Shown here one piece after another: positions 1 through 5,694 of a stretch of 6,182 nt of DNA (position 1 is the first letter of the stretch; each line of letters opens with the position of its first letter). The DNA is taken from NCBI GenBank assembly GCA_030150595.1, contig JASLFQ010000224.1:1-6182 (forward strand), in the 5' to 3' direction. The DNA comes from Aquirhabdus sp. (lineage in GTDB: Bacteria; Pseudomonadota; Gammaproteobacteria; Pseudomonadales; Moraxellaceae). Below the pieces are notes generated by a model, which was not told the origin of the DNA, searched no databases, and worked only from the letters and a program-made list of their open reading frames with translations. The translations under genes and the position numbers were made by a program.

Positions 1-1303
1 CAGGAAAATGCTCAGAAACAATACATATTGGAAATATTTTCTTGAAGTCTGATGAAATATTAACTTGATTGCCAGATTGATCTTTGAACGTATACCCTTT
101 TTCCTGCAGCAATTGACTACATAAATTTGCCTGGTCATAGGCATCTTGAATTGCTTTCTTAAAATCTCCTTCTAGTTGCTTACTATTTCCTTTACGAGCT
201 TCAATTGTGAGTTTTTTGGACTTAGTCTGCACTACAATTGCAAAATATCCAAACGTGACTAAGACATCGATCTCACCAGCTTTTCCTTTACCATCGAAGA
301 TATCAATATTGGTTAAAACATTCTCTTCACCAAATACTAGAGCTAAACGCTCAGCGGTAAAATCCTCAGTGAAATCCCCTCTATGTTTACTCGCAATGGC
401 TTTATAGTTTGTATCTGCATTAAACCAAAAGAATGGATTTTCATAGAGAGCCTCCCACAAGCTGTATGTTTGAAAGCTTGTGTAAGTATCTGCATCAATT
501 TTAATAATGGGAAATGCGTTTCTGTGGTTAAAATCATCGACGCTTTTAAAGCAATCCATTCCTTCTTCTGGCTTAGCAGAAAAAGCAGCTATCACTGCCT
601 CGACAATCCCTCTGTCTAAGCTACTTCGCATTACAACTTCAGATATATCAAAACTAAATATGGGTAGATGGTATGGTAATGGCCAGCTTGAAGTTGACAA
701 ATTTGATTGATTAGCTTTTTCTAATTGAATTTGTTCTATTAAGGAAATGACATCAGCCGCCTGTAAAATATTAAAGCCCTTGTTTACCTTAAGCCAACCC
801 TCATCACAGAAATAACGACGCTTAGATATATCTCTATATTGATGTTTGAAAACCGCCTCCCCTCCGTAAAATATAGCTTCTCTCATGAAATCATTTTTAT
901 CACCACCTGCACTTAGCTCTTGCATAAACTTACCAAAGCTTGGTACTTCCCCATCTTTGACATCGAATTTTGCAAACAAAGCTGCAGAGTCTAGTGGCGG
1001 GTAAAAACTATTATGTAGATCCTCAAGAAGTTGCCAGATATGCTCTGCTCTTTCTTTTAACTCTTGTAAGTCCAATTTTTTGGCGTTAAATCCGCTTTTA
1101 CAGGCTAGGCCAATGAGCGTCGAAAGCTCCGTTCTGGATAGGCGAGTCCTATCAAATTGCTGTGCAAAAGCCTCTCTTTCCAACTTATCACCAGAAAAGT
1201 GAATAAAAGTGTCTTTCCAGCAAAAAAAAGCAATGACCTCCCAAAAACCATCTTGAGAGCTAAGCATTTCTAGTTCATCAAAAATTTCTTGTTCAGTTCT
1301 CAT
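1..1303 (-). CDS. Nuclease-like protein with C-terminal PD-(D/E)XK (Mrr/NERD-like) motif, 3' end outside window
   Basis: An uninterrupted frame of 434 codons runs from ATG at 1303-1301 to the window edge with no stop, so the C-terminus is missing. The start is fixed by a TGA in the same frame 18 bases upstream; no clear Shine-Dalgarno is visible. Residues 1 to about 300 are probably mostly helical, with many aromatic residues, and show no domain I can name. Residues 310-395 resemble a restriction-endonuclease fold: a Glu at 313 (TEDF), a beta-hairpin pattern with GEIDVLV at 343-349 (Asp346), AIVVQTKSK at 355-363 (Gln359-x-Lys361), then a Lys/Arg-rich helix. D-x(n)-(E/Q)-x-K is the active-site signature of Mrr/NERD-type nucleases. 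There is no signal peptide or membrane segment, so it is probably cytoplasmic. A DNA-cleaving or defence role is inferred from this motif only. Similar proteins may carry a metal-binding tail, which cannot be seen here. The gene is AT-rich compared with the rest of the window. Confidence 0.85.
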   Translation of the reverse strand, partial: MRTEQEIFDELEMLSSQDGFWEVIAFFCWKDTFIHFSGDKLEREAFAQQFDRTRLSRTELSTLIGLACKSGFNAKKLDLQELKERAEHIWQLLEDLHNSFYPPLDSAALFAKFDVKDGEVPSFGKFMQELSAGGDKNDFMREAIFYGGEAVFKHQYRDISKRRYFCDEGWLKVNKGFNILQAADVISLIEQIQLEKANQSNLSTSSWPLPYHLPIFSFDISEVVMRSSLDRGIVEAVIAAFSAKPEEGMDCFKSVDDFNHRNAFPIIKIDADTYTSFQTYSLWEALYENPFFWFNADTNYKAIASKHRGDFTEDFTAERLALVFGEENVLTNIDIFDGKGKAGEIDVLVTFGYFAIVVQTKSKKLTIEARKGNSKQLEGDFKKAIQDAYDQANLCSQLLQEKGYTFKDQSGNQVNISSDFKKIFPICIVSEHFP

Positions 1304-1549
1304 AATATTTCGTAATTTTCAGGAAGGTTTTTACTTAATTTAACACATACATAGACATATTCTGAGCTATATCTATCGGGAAGAAATCTTAAATTTTACA
1401 TATGTATATTAGTCCATAGCAGACGTCCTCAAGATAAGTATCCTACGTTTACTCAACTATCTTTATAGACAAAAGGTTGTTTTAATTCAGTCAATGTATT
1501 CATCAATAAGACACGACATGATCAACCCACTATTACCAGAGACTTCGTT
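1304..1549. other. AT-rich divergent intergenic region
   Basis: This gap separates the nuclease-like gene (leftward) from the small broken gene (rightward), so promoters for both would lie here. I found no convincing -35/-10 pair in either direction. The one tidy element is a perfect 10-bp palindrome, TACATATGTA, at 1397-1406, which may be chance in such AT-rich sequence. No open reading frame of useful length is present. Confidence 0.5.
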
Positions 1550-1774
1550 ATGCCTAATCAAGCTCTAGAACAACTTGCAAACACGTTAAAAGTCTCCTCC
1601 ACAGAATTGGAAGACCTATCCGTACTGAGTGAAACGCACCTTTCTCAACTGGATGGTTTAATCACAGCCGCCCAACAAAAATAATGGCAAACTCTGAACG
1701 ACACCATTGATAACGGCCTGAATTATGTCCCAGCCATTTTACGTGGCACCGTCAAAAAAATTGTTCGCGGTTAA
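1550..1774 (+). pseudogene. Small 74-residue gene interrupted by an in-frame TAA (or a 44-residue ORF)
   Basis: From ATG at 1550 the frame encodes 44 residues (starting MPNQALEQLANTLKVSS) and stops at TAA 1682-1684. The same frame then stays open for 29 more codons (WQTLNDTIDNGLNYVPAILR, then GTVKKIVRG) to a second TAA at 1772-1774. Both halves look like real protein. The first is an amphipathic, Leu/Glu/Ser-rich helical segment ending in AAQQK, and the second continues it with a short basic tail. The run CAA CAA AAA TAA TGG CAA suggests a single C-to-T change of an ancestral CAA (Gln) codon. I do not recognise the family. The product would be a small soluble protein with no signal peptide or membrane helix. 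Stop-codon readthrough, or a functional 44-residue product, cannot be excluded. The Shine-Dalgarno upstream is poor. Confidence 0.5.
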
Positions 1775-1797
1775 GGATCAAGATTTTGTCATTCGGC

Positions 1798-1842
1798 GAC
1801 GCAACAGTTGTCACTGAAGCGAGAACTGACCCATGTTGCGTC
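1798..1842. repeat. Inverted repeat, 9-bp perfect arms, between convergent genes
   Basis: GACGCAACA at 1798-1806 is repeated as its exact reverse complement at 1834-1842, with a 27-base loop. Just inside, CAGTT (1805-1809) and AACTG (1824-1828) can pair further. It lies between the ends of the rightward broken gene and the leftward AraC gene, where a shared terminator would be expected. Neither side has a T-run, so it is a poor intrinsic terminator. It could be a terminator remnant, a processing stem or chance. Confidence 0.4.
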
Positions 1843-1873
1843 AACTACCAACTAACATACACTTAACCCGCTA

Positions 1874-2902
1874 TCATTGATCTTTAGATTTACGGAACTC
1901 ATTCGGGGACGTCCCCGTCCAGCGTTTAAACGCATTCTGAAATGGGCTCTGCTCCGAATAGCCCAGCAAAAGTGCAATCTCGTACAAACTGTAATTGGTA
2001 TGTCGCAAATAATACTCGGCTTGCTCTTGCCTAACCTGCTCTAGAAAATCGCGATAGCTTACGCCATGATTGCTTAATTGATACTGCAAAGTACGTGGTG
2101 CAGTACCGAATGCTGCTGCCGCCTCGATAATCGACACCTGATTTTTGGCTAAATGCGCCGACAGATAACCCCGTAATTTTTGCAAAAACGTCGACTGTTT
2201 CATGGACTGACAGGTCTTGTTCAACTGATTGATGAGTACATCATAGGTGAGTGGATCACTTTGGATTAAAGGGATATCTAGAACCGACTTATTAAAGACC
2301 AGCTTGGTAACCGCTGCATCAAAATATATCGCCCCACCAAAGATACGCTGATACACATCCAGTTGGGTCGGCTGCTTAAAGTTGAAATGTACATCACAGG
2401 TCATTGCAAAATTGGACGTCAGGTGTCTCGCAATCGTGATCCAGCAGGCCAAGGCTTGCTGCATGAAAAAGGACGTGGAGGGGCCGCGAAAGGGTTGCCA
2501 ATGCAGTTCGATTCGATCCTCGTCCTGAACCAGATGAACCGTATTAATGTCTGCAATTAATAACTGGTAATTGACCAACATCTCGACGACATCACCCACA
2601 TTCTGACTGCTCATTGCTGCAAAGCCAAACATGCCAAGATGTTTTGGACGTAAATGCTCTCCGACCTTGAGCCCTAAATCTGGATCATGGGTATAAGCAA
2701 TCGCGCGTTCCATCGCGTCTTGACAATGAGAAATCGGGATACGCTCTCCACCATCATTCAATTCAGCAAGAAAAATGGGATCGAACACATTCACCGGATC
2801 AATCCCGATCGTTTCGAGATAATCCTTTAATGCACGTGCATAGAAAGCACTGACACTACCTTCGGCCTGCTTTGATATTTTAATATTGAATCGTCCTTGC
2901 AT
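1874..2902 (-). CDS. AraC-family transcriptional regulator (Arabinose_bd + HTH_18)
   Basis: This is a 342-residue DNA-binding regulator, counted from ATG at 2902-2900. Numbered from the GTG just before it, residues about 25-210 form the N-terminal effector/dimerisation region typical of the Arabinose_bd type (PF12625), including the GMFGFAAMSS segment at 91-100. The C-terminal 85 residues hold two helix-turn-helix units: SIIEAAAAFGTAPRTLQYQL at about 258-277, and a second at about 306-338 with the hallmark LLLGYSEQSPFQNAFKRWTG and the ending SPNEFR. The length is usual for this class, whose members often control lipid, ester or amino-acid catabolism. The lipase upstream on the same strand is a plausible target, but this is inferred from position. 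A terminator separates the two genes, so this one needs its own promoter. GTG at 2905 directly abuts the ATG and is an alternative start. The effector is unknown. Confidence 0.93.
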   Translation of the reverse strand: MQGRFNIKISKQAEGSVSAFYARALKDYLETIGIDPVNVFDPIFLAELNDGGERIPISHCQDAMERAIAYTHDPDLGLKVGEHLRPKHLGMFGFAAMSSQNVGDVVEMLVNYQLLIADINTVHLVQDEDRIELHWQPFRGPSTSFFMQQALACWITIARHLTSNFAMTCDVHFNFKQPTQLDVYQRIFGGAIYFDAAVTKLVFNKSVLDIPLIQSDPLTYDVLINQLNKTCQSMKQSTFLQKLRGYLSAHLAKNQVSIIEAAAAFGTAPRTLQYQLSNHGVSYRDFLEQVRQEQAEYYLRHTNYSLYEIALLLGYSEQSPFQNAFKRWTGTSPNEFRKSKDQ

Positions 2903-2916
2903 CACTTATCAATCAT
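2900..2916 (-). promoter_or_regulatory. Four-codon mini-ORF overlapping the AraC-gene start
   Basis: Reading leftward, ATG ATT GAT AAG TGA (2916-2902, peptide MIDK) ends in a TGATG overlap with the AraC-gene ATG (2902-2900). A weak purine-rich AGAAAG (2930-2925) sits 8 bases before the mini-ORF, while the AraC-gene start has no good Shine-Dalgarno of its own. Such an arrangement can allow stop-start coupling. With only four codons it may equally be chance. Confidence 0.25.
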
Positions 2917-3007
2917 TTTATCGTCTTTCTCAAGACATTCTATTCACACACTGGCATGCTGCTGATGAGTACAACGTCCACCAACCAGCGAAATCATACT
3001 AACGCCA

Positions 3008-3035
3008 ATTATTGACAATATCAATTGTCAATAAT
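3008..3035. promoter_or_regulatory. 12-bp-arm perfect inverted repeat upstream of the AraC gene, candidate operator
   Basis: ATTATTGACAAT (3008-3019) is followed, after the 4-base spacer ATCA, by its exact reverse complement (3024-3035). Each arm contains TTGACA on one strand. It is about 105 bases upstream of the AraC-gene ATG. A fair -10 hexamer for that gene, TATGAT on the minus strand at 2998-2993, lies just downstream, but no -35 at good spacing pairs with it. The symmetry suits a dimeric repressor. AraC proteins more often bind direct repeats, so the binding protein may be another one. There is no T-run and a separate terminator lies at 3126-3165, so a terminator role is unlikely. Confidence 0.5.
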
Positions 3036-3125
3036 ATTTCTCATGCACATTTTTTATTCTTTTCTGTATGTACAAGCTGATATGACCGATCAATACATCG
3101 ATGTTTCGTCGCTAATACAATAGCC

Positions 3126-3165
3126 AAAAAAAGAAGTTCACGGCTCAACCTAAGCCGCGAACTTC
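3126..3165 (-). terminator. Rho-independent terminator of the lipase gene
   Basis: In the leftward transcript GAAGTTCGCGGCT (3165-3153) pairs with AGCCGTGAACTTC (3145-3133). This gives a 13-bp stem with one G-U wobble and a 7-base loop, directly followed by seven Ts (3132-3126). It begins 20 bases after the lipase stop codon. It is a strong textbook intrinsic terminator and argues that the lipase is transcribed alone, not together with the AraC gene. Confidence 0.93.
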
Positions 3166-3185
3166 CTCTGATTACTTTAGGACTT

Positions 3186-4487
3186 CTAATGAACCGTCTG
3201 GGCAGCCAACGAGTTACTTGGCAGCAACTGGATCAACCCACAGTTACTAGGTGCTGGAGTTCCAGCGAAACGTGCGTTAATCCACGGCAATAAAGCGGCT
3301 GCCCATACGACAGTAGTGCTTAAATGTTCTGTCGGGGATTCAATGTACTGGACGGAGGTACCGCTCGTACAAAACTTTTTCGCCAGCGTACGCACGTCAT
3401 TGGATAACATGACGCCATCGCCTGGTTGCAGGCTAAAGTTACCATCAGCAAGGCCGACCGTCCCCTGAACCATTTGAAGAGGAATCGTTGGAGATCCAAT
3501 AAGTCCAGCATCCACCTTGTTGGCGGCTGATACAAGCGCAGGAATACTATAAATATCGTTGGCATATTGCGGCTTGAGCAGTGTAGACCACTGCAAGGTC
3601 GCGTATTTCGCCAAAATGTAGGCTATTCCTTGATTCTGAATATCATTAAATACCAGCTGTCCAGTGTTACTCAGATAAGGGGTGATGTTAATATTATAAG
3701 ACCGCGCCAAACCGACTAATGCCATTGGGGCAACACCCGCCCATCCTACGCTACCATTCACGTAATTGAGATTATGGATGGGATCAACCAATATGCCACC
3801 ATAAGTGGCACCCACCAACTGTTGATTGACATCAGGTGCATAGGTTGGGGCAAGTTGCGCTGCCCAATTGGTCGCAATCGCACCGCCAGAGTATCCCGCC
3901 ATCGCCACCCTGCTCAAAGGAGTTAGGCCACTGGCTGGGGTATTGAGCGCCGCGCGAATCGAATCCAGGGTGGTCATGCCATATTCTGGTCCAGAAGCAA
4001 AGTCGGCGGTCTGACCTTCGGTATCAGGCACAATCACGGTGTAACCAGCCGCCACCATTGCCGCAATCACAACAGATTCAGCAGTAGCAACAGAATTACC
4101 TAAAGTGAAAGTAGGAAAGCCTTTATTTCCTGCGATCACCTGTGATGGCTCATCAGCAGGGTTTAAGGAATCGTAGAATGATTGATAGGAGATCGCCTTA
4201 CCGTTATTTGTTGGACTCTTGAGGATTGTCGTGACGTTGACGACGGCTTGGTTCTGGGCATTATTGGTGCGGTAAAGCAACTGCACAGCAGTTAACTTCG
4301 TTGGAAACCCAGCCAGATCATAGGTTACGGTTCTTTGATTAACCACGGTGCCCACGGGGATTGATGCTAATGGGGTGTTGCCAGTATAGGTATAAAATGG
4401 GTCAGTTGTCGCGTGAGCAATGGATGCCAGAGCAGCTCCTGCAAGTAACGATACAACCATGGTGCAGCGGGTAAATGTTTTTTTCAT
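3186..4487 (-). CDS. Secreted lipase, LIP/secretory lipase family (alpha/beta hydrolase)
   Basis: This 433-residue protein begins with a clear Sec signal peptide: basic MKKTFTR, a hydrophobic core, and probable cleavage after AHA at residue 26. It would be exported to the periplasm or medium and hydrolyse esters or triacylglycerols. The nucleophile elbow is GYSGG at 198-202 (Ser200). By analogy with secretory lipases such as Candida antarctica lipase A, the acid is probably Asp357 in PGDGVM and the base His388 in TEHLS. Cys373 and Cys416 could form a disulfide in the mature enzyme. The length fits PF03583. ATG at 4487-4485 is preceded by AAGGA (4499-4495) at 7 bases, a good ribosome site. A strong terminator follows. 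The AraC-type gene downstream is a possible regulator. Family assignment is firm; the true substrate (short- or long-chain esters) cannot be read from sequence. Confidence 0.93.
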   Translation of the reverse strand: MKKTFTRCTMVVSLLAGAALASIAHATTDPFYTYTGNTPLASIPVGTVVNQRTVTYDLAGFPTKLTAVQLLYRTNNAQNQAVVNVTTILKSPTNNGKAISYQSFYDSLNPADEPSQVIAGNKGFPTFTLGNSVATAESVVIAAMVAAGYTVIVPDTEGQTADFASGPEYGMTTLDSIRAALNTPASGLTPLSRVAMAGYSGGAIATNWAAQLAPTYAPDVNQQLVGATYGGILVDPIHNLNYVNGSVGWAGVAPMALVGLARSYNINITPYLSNTGQLVFNDIQNQGIAYILAKYATLQWSTLLKPQYANDIYSIPALVSAANKVDAGLIGSPTIPLQMVQGTVGLADGNFSLQPGDGVMLSNDVRTLAKKFCTSGTSVQYIESPTEHLSTTVVWAAALLPWINARFAGTPAPSNCGLIQLLPSNSLAAQTVH

Positions 4488-4534
4488 GAGTCTATCCTTA
4501 GTTCGGATGTAACCGATAAATCCGCAATCTTGCT

Positions 4535-4551
4535 GTGATGTCAGAGATCAC
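4535..4551. promoter_or_regulatory. Inverted repeat in the lipase leader
   Basis: GTGAT and ATCAC flank the 7-base spacer GTCAGAG. It lies about 50 bases before the lipase ATG, downstream of the candidate -10. It looks a little like a CRP site, but the spacing is wrong for one (9 rather than 6 bases between TGTGA and TCACT). It may be an operator half or chance. Confidence 0.25.
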
Positions 4552-4560
4552 TATGCGGTG

Positions 4561-4589
4561 ATTATTTAACCGTCGTTCACTGACGGCAA
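4561..4589 (-). promoter_or_regulatory. Candidate sigma-70 promoter of the lipase, with internal inverted repeat
   Basis: On the minus strand TTGCCG (4589-4584) is followed after 17 bases by AATAAT (4566-4561), giving a leader of about 65 bases. The -35 is weak, which would fit a promoter needing an activator. CCGTC/GACGG with a 7-base spacer (4570-4586) lies between the two hexamers, where a regulator could bind. Confidence 0.35.
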
Positions 4590-4768
4590 CTGAGTCGATG
4601 TGCCGGATACAGTCGAATGCACCATATTCAAAAGAAATTGAATAACCATTATTGCGTCTTCTTTGCGGTATGATATTTTTCGACGGGTAAGTTGGCGTAG
4701 CTAGAGTAACTAACCATGCTCAAAAGGTATTGAGCCGCCACACAATTCGATTGACAGATCACGCTAAG

Positions 4769-4798
4769 TTGACAAGCGGTTTTAATACAAGCTATATT
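4769..4798 (+). promoter_or_regulatory. Sigma-70 promoter of the ArsR operon
   Basis: A perfect -35 TTGACA (4769-4774) is followed after 18 bases by TATATT (4793-4798), or after 17 bases by CTATAT. Transcription would begin near 4805, about 30 bases before the ArsR ATG. A palindrome overlaps the end of the -10 and the predicted start, as expected for an autorepressed operon. Confidence 0.6.
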
Positions 4799-4813
4799 TA
4801 ACCATAAGGTTAA
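4798..4813. promoter_or_regulatory. Palindrome at the predicted transcription start, candidate ArsR operator
   Basis: TTAACC-ATAA-GGTTAA has perfect 6-bp arms around a 4-base spacer. It touches the last base of the -10 and covers the predicted +1. ArsR-family repressors typically bind inverted repeats in just this place. That it is bound by the product of the first gene is inferred. Confidence 0.45.
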
Positions 4814-4835
4814 TTAACTACTTAATGTAATACCT

Positions 4836-5189
4836 ATGACTATCGACTCTCTAAGCACCACTTTCGCCGCGCTCGCTGATCCAACGCGTCGCGCGATACT
4901 TGCGCAGTTAGCCCTTGGCGAAACCACCGTCGCCGAGCTTGCCAAGCCGTTCGCCATCAGTGCGCCAGCAGTGACCAAACACCTTAAGGTTTTGCAGCGC
5001 GCCAAACTGATCACACAGGGTCGCAACGCGCAATGGCGACCCTGCCAGCTCAATGCCACACCATTGCGCGAGGCTGCCGATTTTATCGAGCAATATCGCC
5101 AGTACTGGGAGCAAAGCCTAGATCGTCTGGAGGCATATCTTAAAATACTTCAATCCGAGGAGATGCAAAGTGCAGGAAAGGAAGACTAA
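4836..5189 (+). CDS. ArsR-family winged-helix transcriptional repressor
   Basis: This 117-residue protein is of usual ArsR length. Residues 12-19 are ALADPTRR, a family hallmark of this subgroup. The helix-turn-helix spans about 31-59 (TVAELAKPFAISAPAVTKHL, then KVLQRAKLI), and the wing follows at about 60-72. The C-terminal helix includes QYRQYWEQSLDRLEAYL. It has no CxCxxC metal-binding motif, so arsenic or other metal sensing is unlikely. This subgroup is commonly paired with an SRPBCC-domain gene, as here, and probably represses its own operon. ATG at 4836 lacks a clear Shine-Dalgarno. Its 3' end overlaps the next gene by 20 bases. The inducing signal is unknown. Confidence 0.93.
   Translation: MTIDSLSTTFAALADPTRRAILAQLALGETTVAELAKPFAISAPAVTKHLKVLQRAKLITQGRNAQWRPCQLNATPLREAADFIEQYRQYWEQSLDRLEAYLKILQSEEMQSAGKED
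5157..5162 (+). promoter_or_regulatory. Ribosome site that supports the GTG start of the SRPBCC gene
   Basis: GAGGAG lies 7 bases before GTG at 5170, inside the ArsR gene. A rival site, AGGAAG (5179-5184), lies just before ATG at 5189, which forms a TAATG overlap with the ArsR stop. That ATG frame, however, closes after ten codons (TAA at 5219-5221). Confidence 0.5.
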
Positions 5190-5694
5190 TGCAGACACCA
5201 GTGACCGCGAAATTATCATAACGCGTCTGATCGATGCGCCACGCGAACTGGTATGGGATGCGATGACCAAACCCGAACATATCGTGCATTGGTGGGGGCC
5301 AAATGGTTTTACCAACACGCTGGAGAAAATGGATTTTCGCGTCGGTGGTGAATGGCATCACATCATGCACGGCCCAGATGGAAGAGACTATCCCAACCGT
5401 AGCGTGTATACGGTCATCAACAAACCGCAACGCATCGAATTCTGCGTCGGTGGCACTCATAAGGGAGACCCAAATGCAGTTTTTGAATCGACTTGGACGT
5501 TTGAAGTCGTGGATGGAAAAACCAAAGTCACCATCCATATGATTTTCCCGACTGCGGCAGCACGCAACAAGGTGGTCGAAGAATTTGGTGCGATTGAAGG
5601 CGGCAACCAAACACTGGCGCGCCTTGCGGACTACGTCAGCAAAAGCGAATCACAAGGCTCGTTAAAAGATCAGCAAGGAGAAAATCATGCGTAA
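5170..5694 (+). CDS. SRPBCC/AHSA1-domain protein
   Basis: This is a 174-residue protein read from GTG at 5170. Residues about 17-155 form an AHSA1-type SRPBCC (START-like) domain (PF08327), which builds a hydrophobic cavity around a long C-terminal helix. Family landmarks are the LIDAPRELVWDA opening (20-31), HWWGPNGFT (40-48), FRVGGEW (56-62), a FESTWTF strand (105-111) and the final helix with AIEGGNQTLARLADYV (141-156). It is cytoplasmic, with no signal peptide. Members bind small hydrophobic ligands or act as polyketide-cyclase-like or stress proteins; the ligand here is unknown. It overlaps the ArsR gene by 20 bases and the next gene by 8, indicating translational coupling. The start is uncertain: GTG has a good Shine-Dalgarno, but the better-placed ATG at 5189 is out of frame, perhaps through a one-base deletion. 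Confidence 0.88.
   Translation: MQERKTNADTSDREIIITRLIDAPRELVWDAMTKPEHIVHWWGPNGFTNTLEKMDFRVGGEWHHIMHGPDGRDYPNRSVYTVINKPQRIEFCVGGTHKGDPNAVFESTWTFEVVDGKTKVTIHMIFPTAAARNKVVEEFGAIEGGNQTLARLADYVSKSESQGSLKDQQGENHA

Larger units (their letters stand above)
4488..4835. other. Divergent regulatory region between lipase and ArsR operon
   Basis: This 348-base gap contains no supportable gene. It holds a weak leftward promoter candidate for the lipase (4561-4589), a good rightward promoter for the ArsR operon (4769-4798), and short inverted repeats at 4535-4551, 4570-4586 and 4798-4813. A second TTGACA at 4751-4756 lies 18 bases before the promoter's -35 and has no matching -10. The stretch from about 4600 to 4750 shows nothing I can interpret. 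Confidence 0.6.

Noticed and set aside
207..710. Small plus-strand and minus-strand frames of 64-78 codons
   Set aside because: They lie inside the long minus-strand nuclease-like frame, have no recognisable product, and are shadows of it.
1398..1440. Leftward promoter for the nuclease-like gene (TTGAGG with TAATAT or TATACA)
   Set aside because: The spacings (15 or 18 bases) and hexamer matches are no better than expected by chance in AT-rich DNA.
1518..1568. Alternative ATG at 1518 upstream of the broken gene
   Set aside because: It is in a different frame and reaches a stop after 16 codons.
1798..1842. Bidirectional intrinsic terminator between the broken gene and the AraC gene
   Set aside because: The stem has a 27-base loop and no T-run follows on either strand; kept only as an inverted repeat.
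2363..2560. 65-codon plus-strand frame within the AraC gene
   Set aside because: It is antisense to a conserved regulator domain and shows no protein features.
3320..3565. 81-codon minus-strand frame inside the lipase gene
   Set aside because: It is in another frame of the lipase, covering the region that encodes the conserved Asp357 segment; a shadow.
4534..4552. CRP-like site in front of the lipase gene
   Set aside because: TGTGA and TCACT are present but separated by 9 bases instead of 6, so it does not fit the CRP consensus.
5140..5610. 156-codon minus-strand frame opposite the SRPBCC gene
   Set aside because: It is antisense to a well-conserved AHSA1 domain, and its translation has no recognisable motif.
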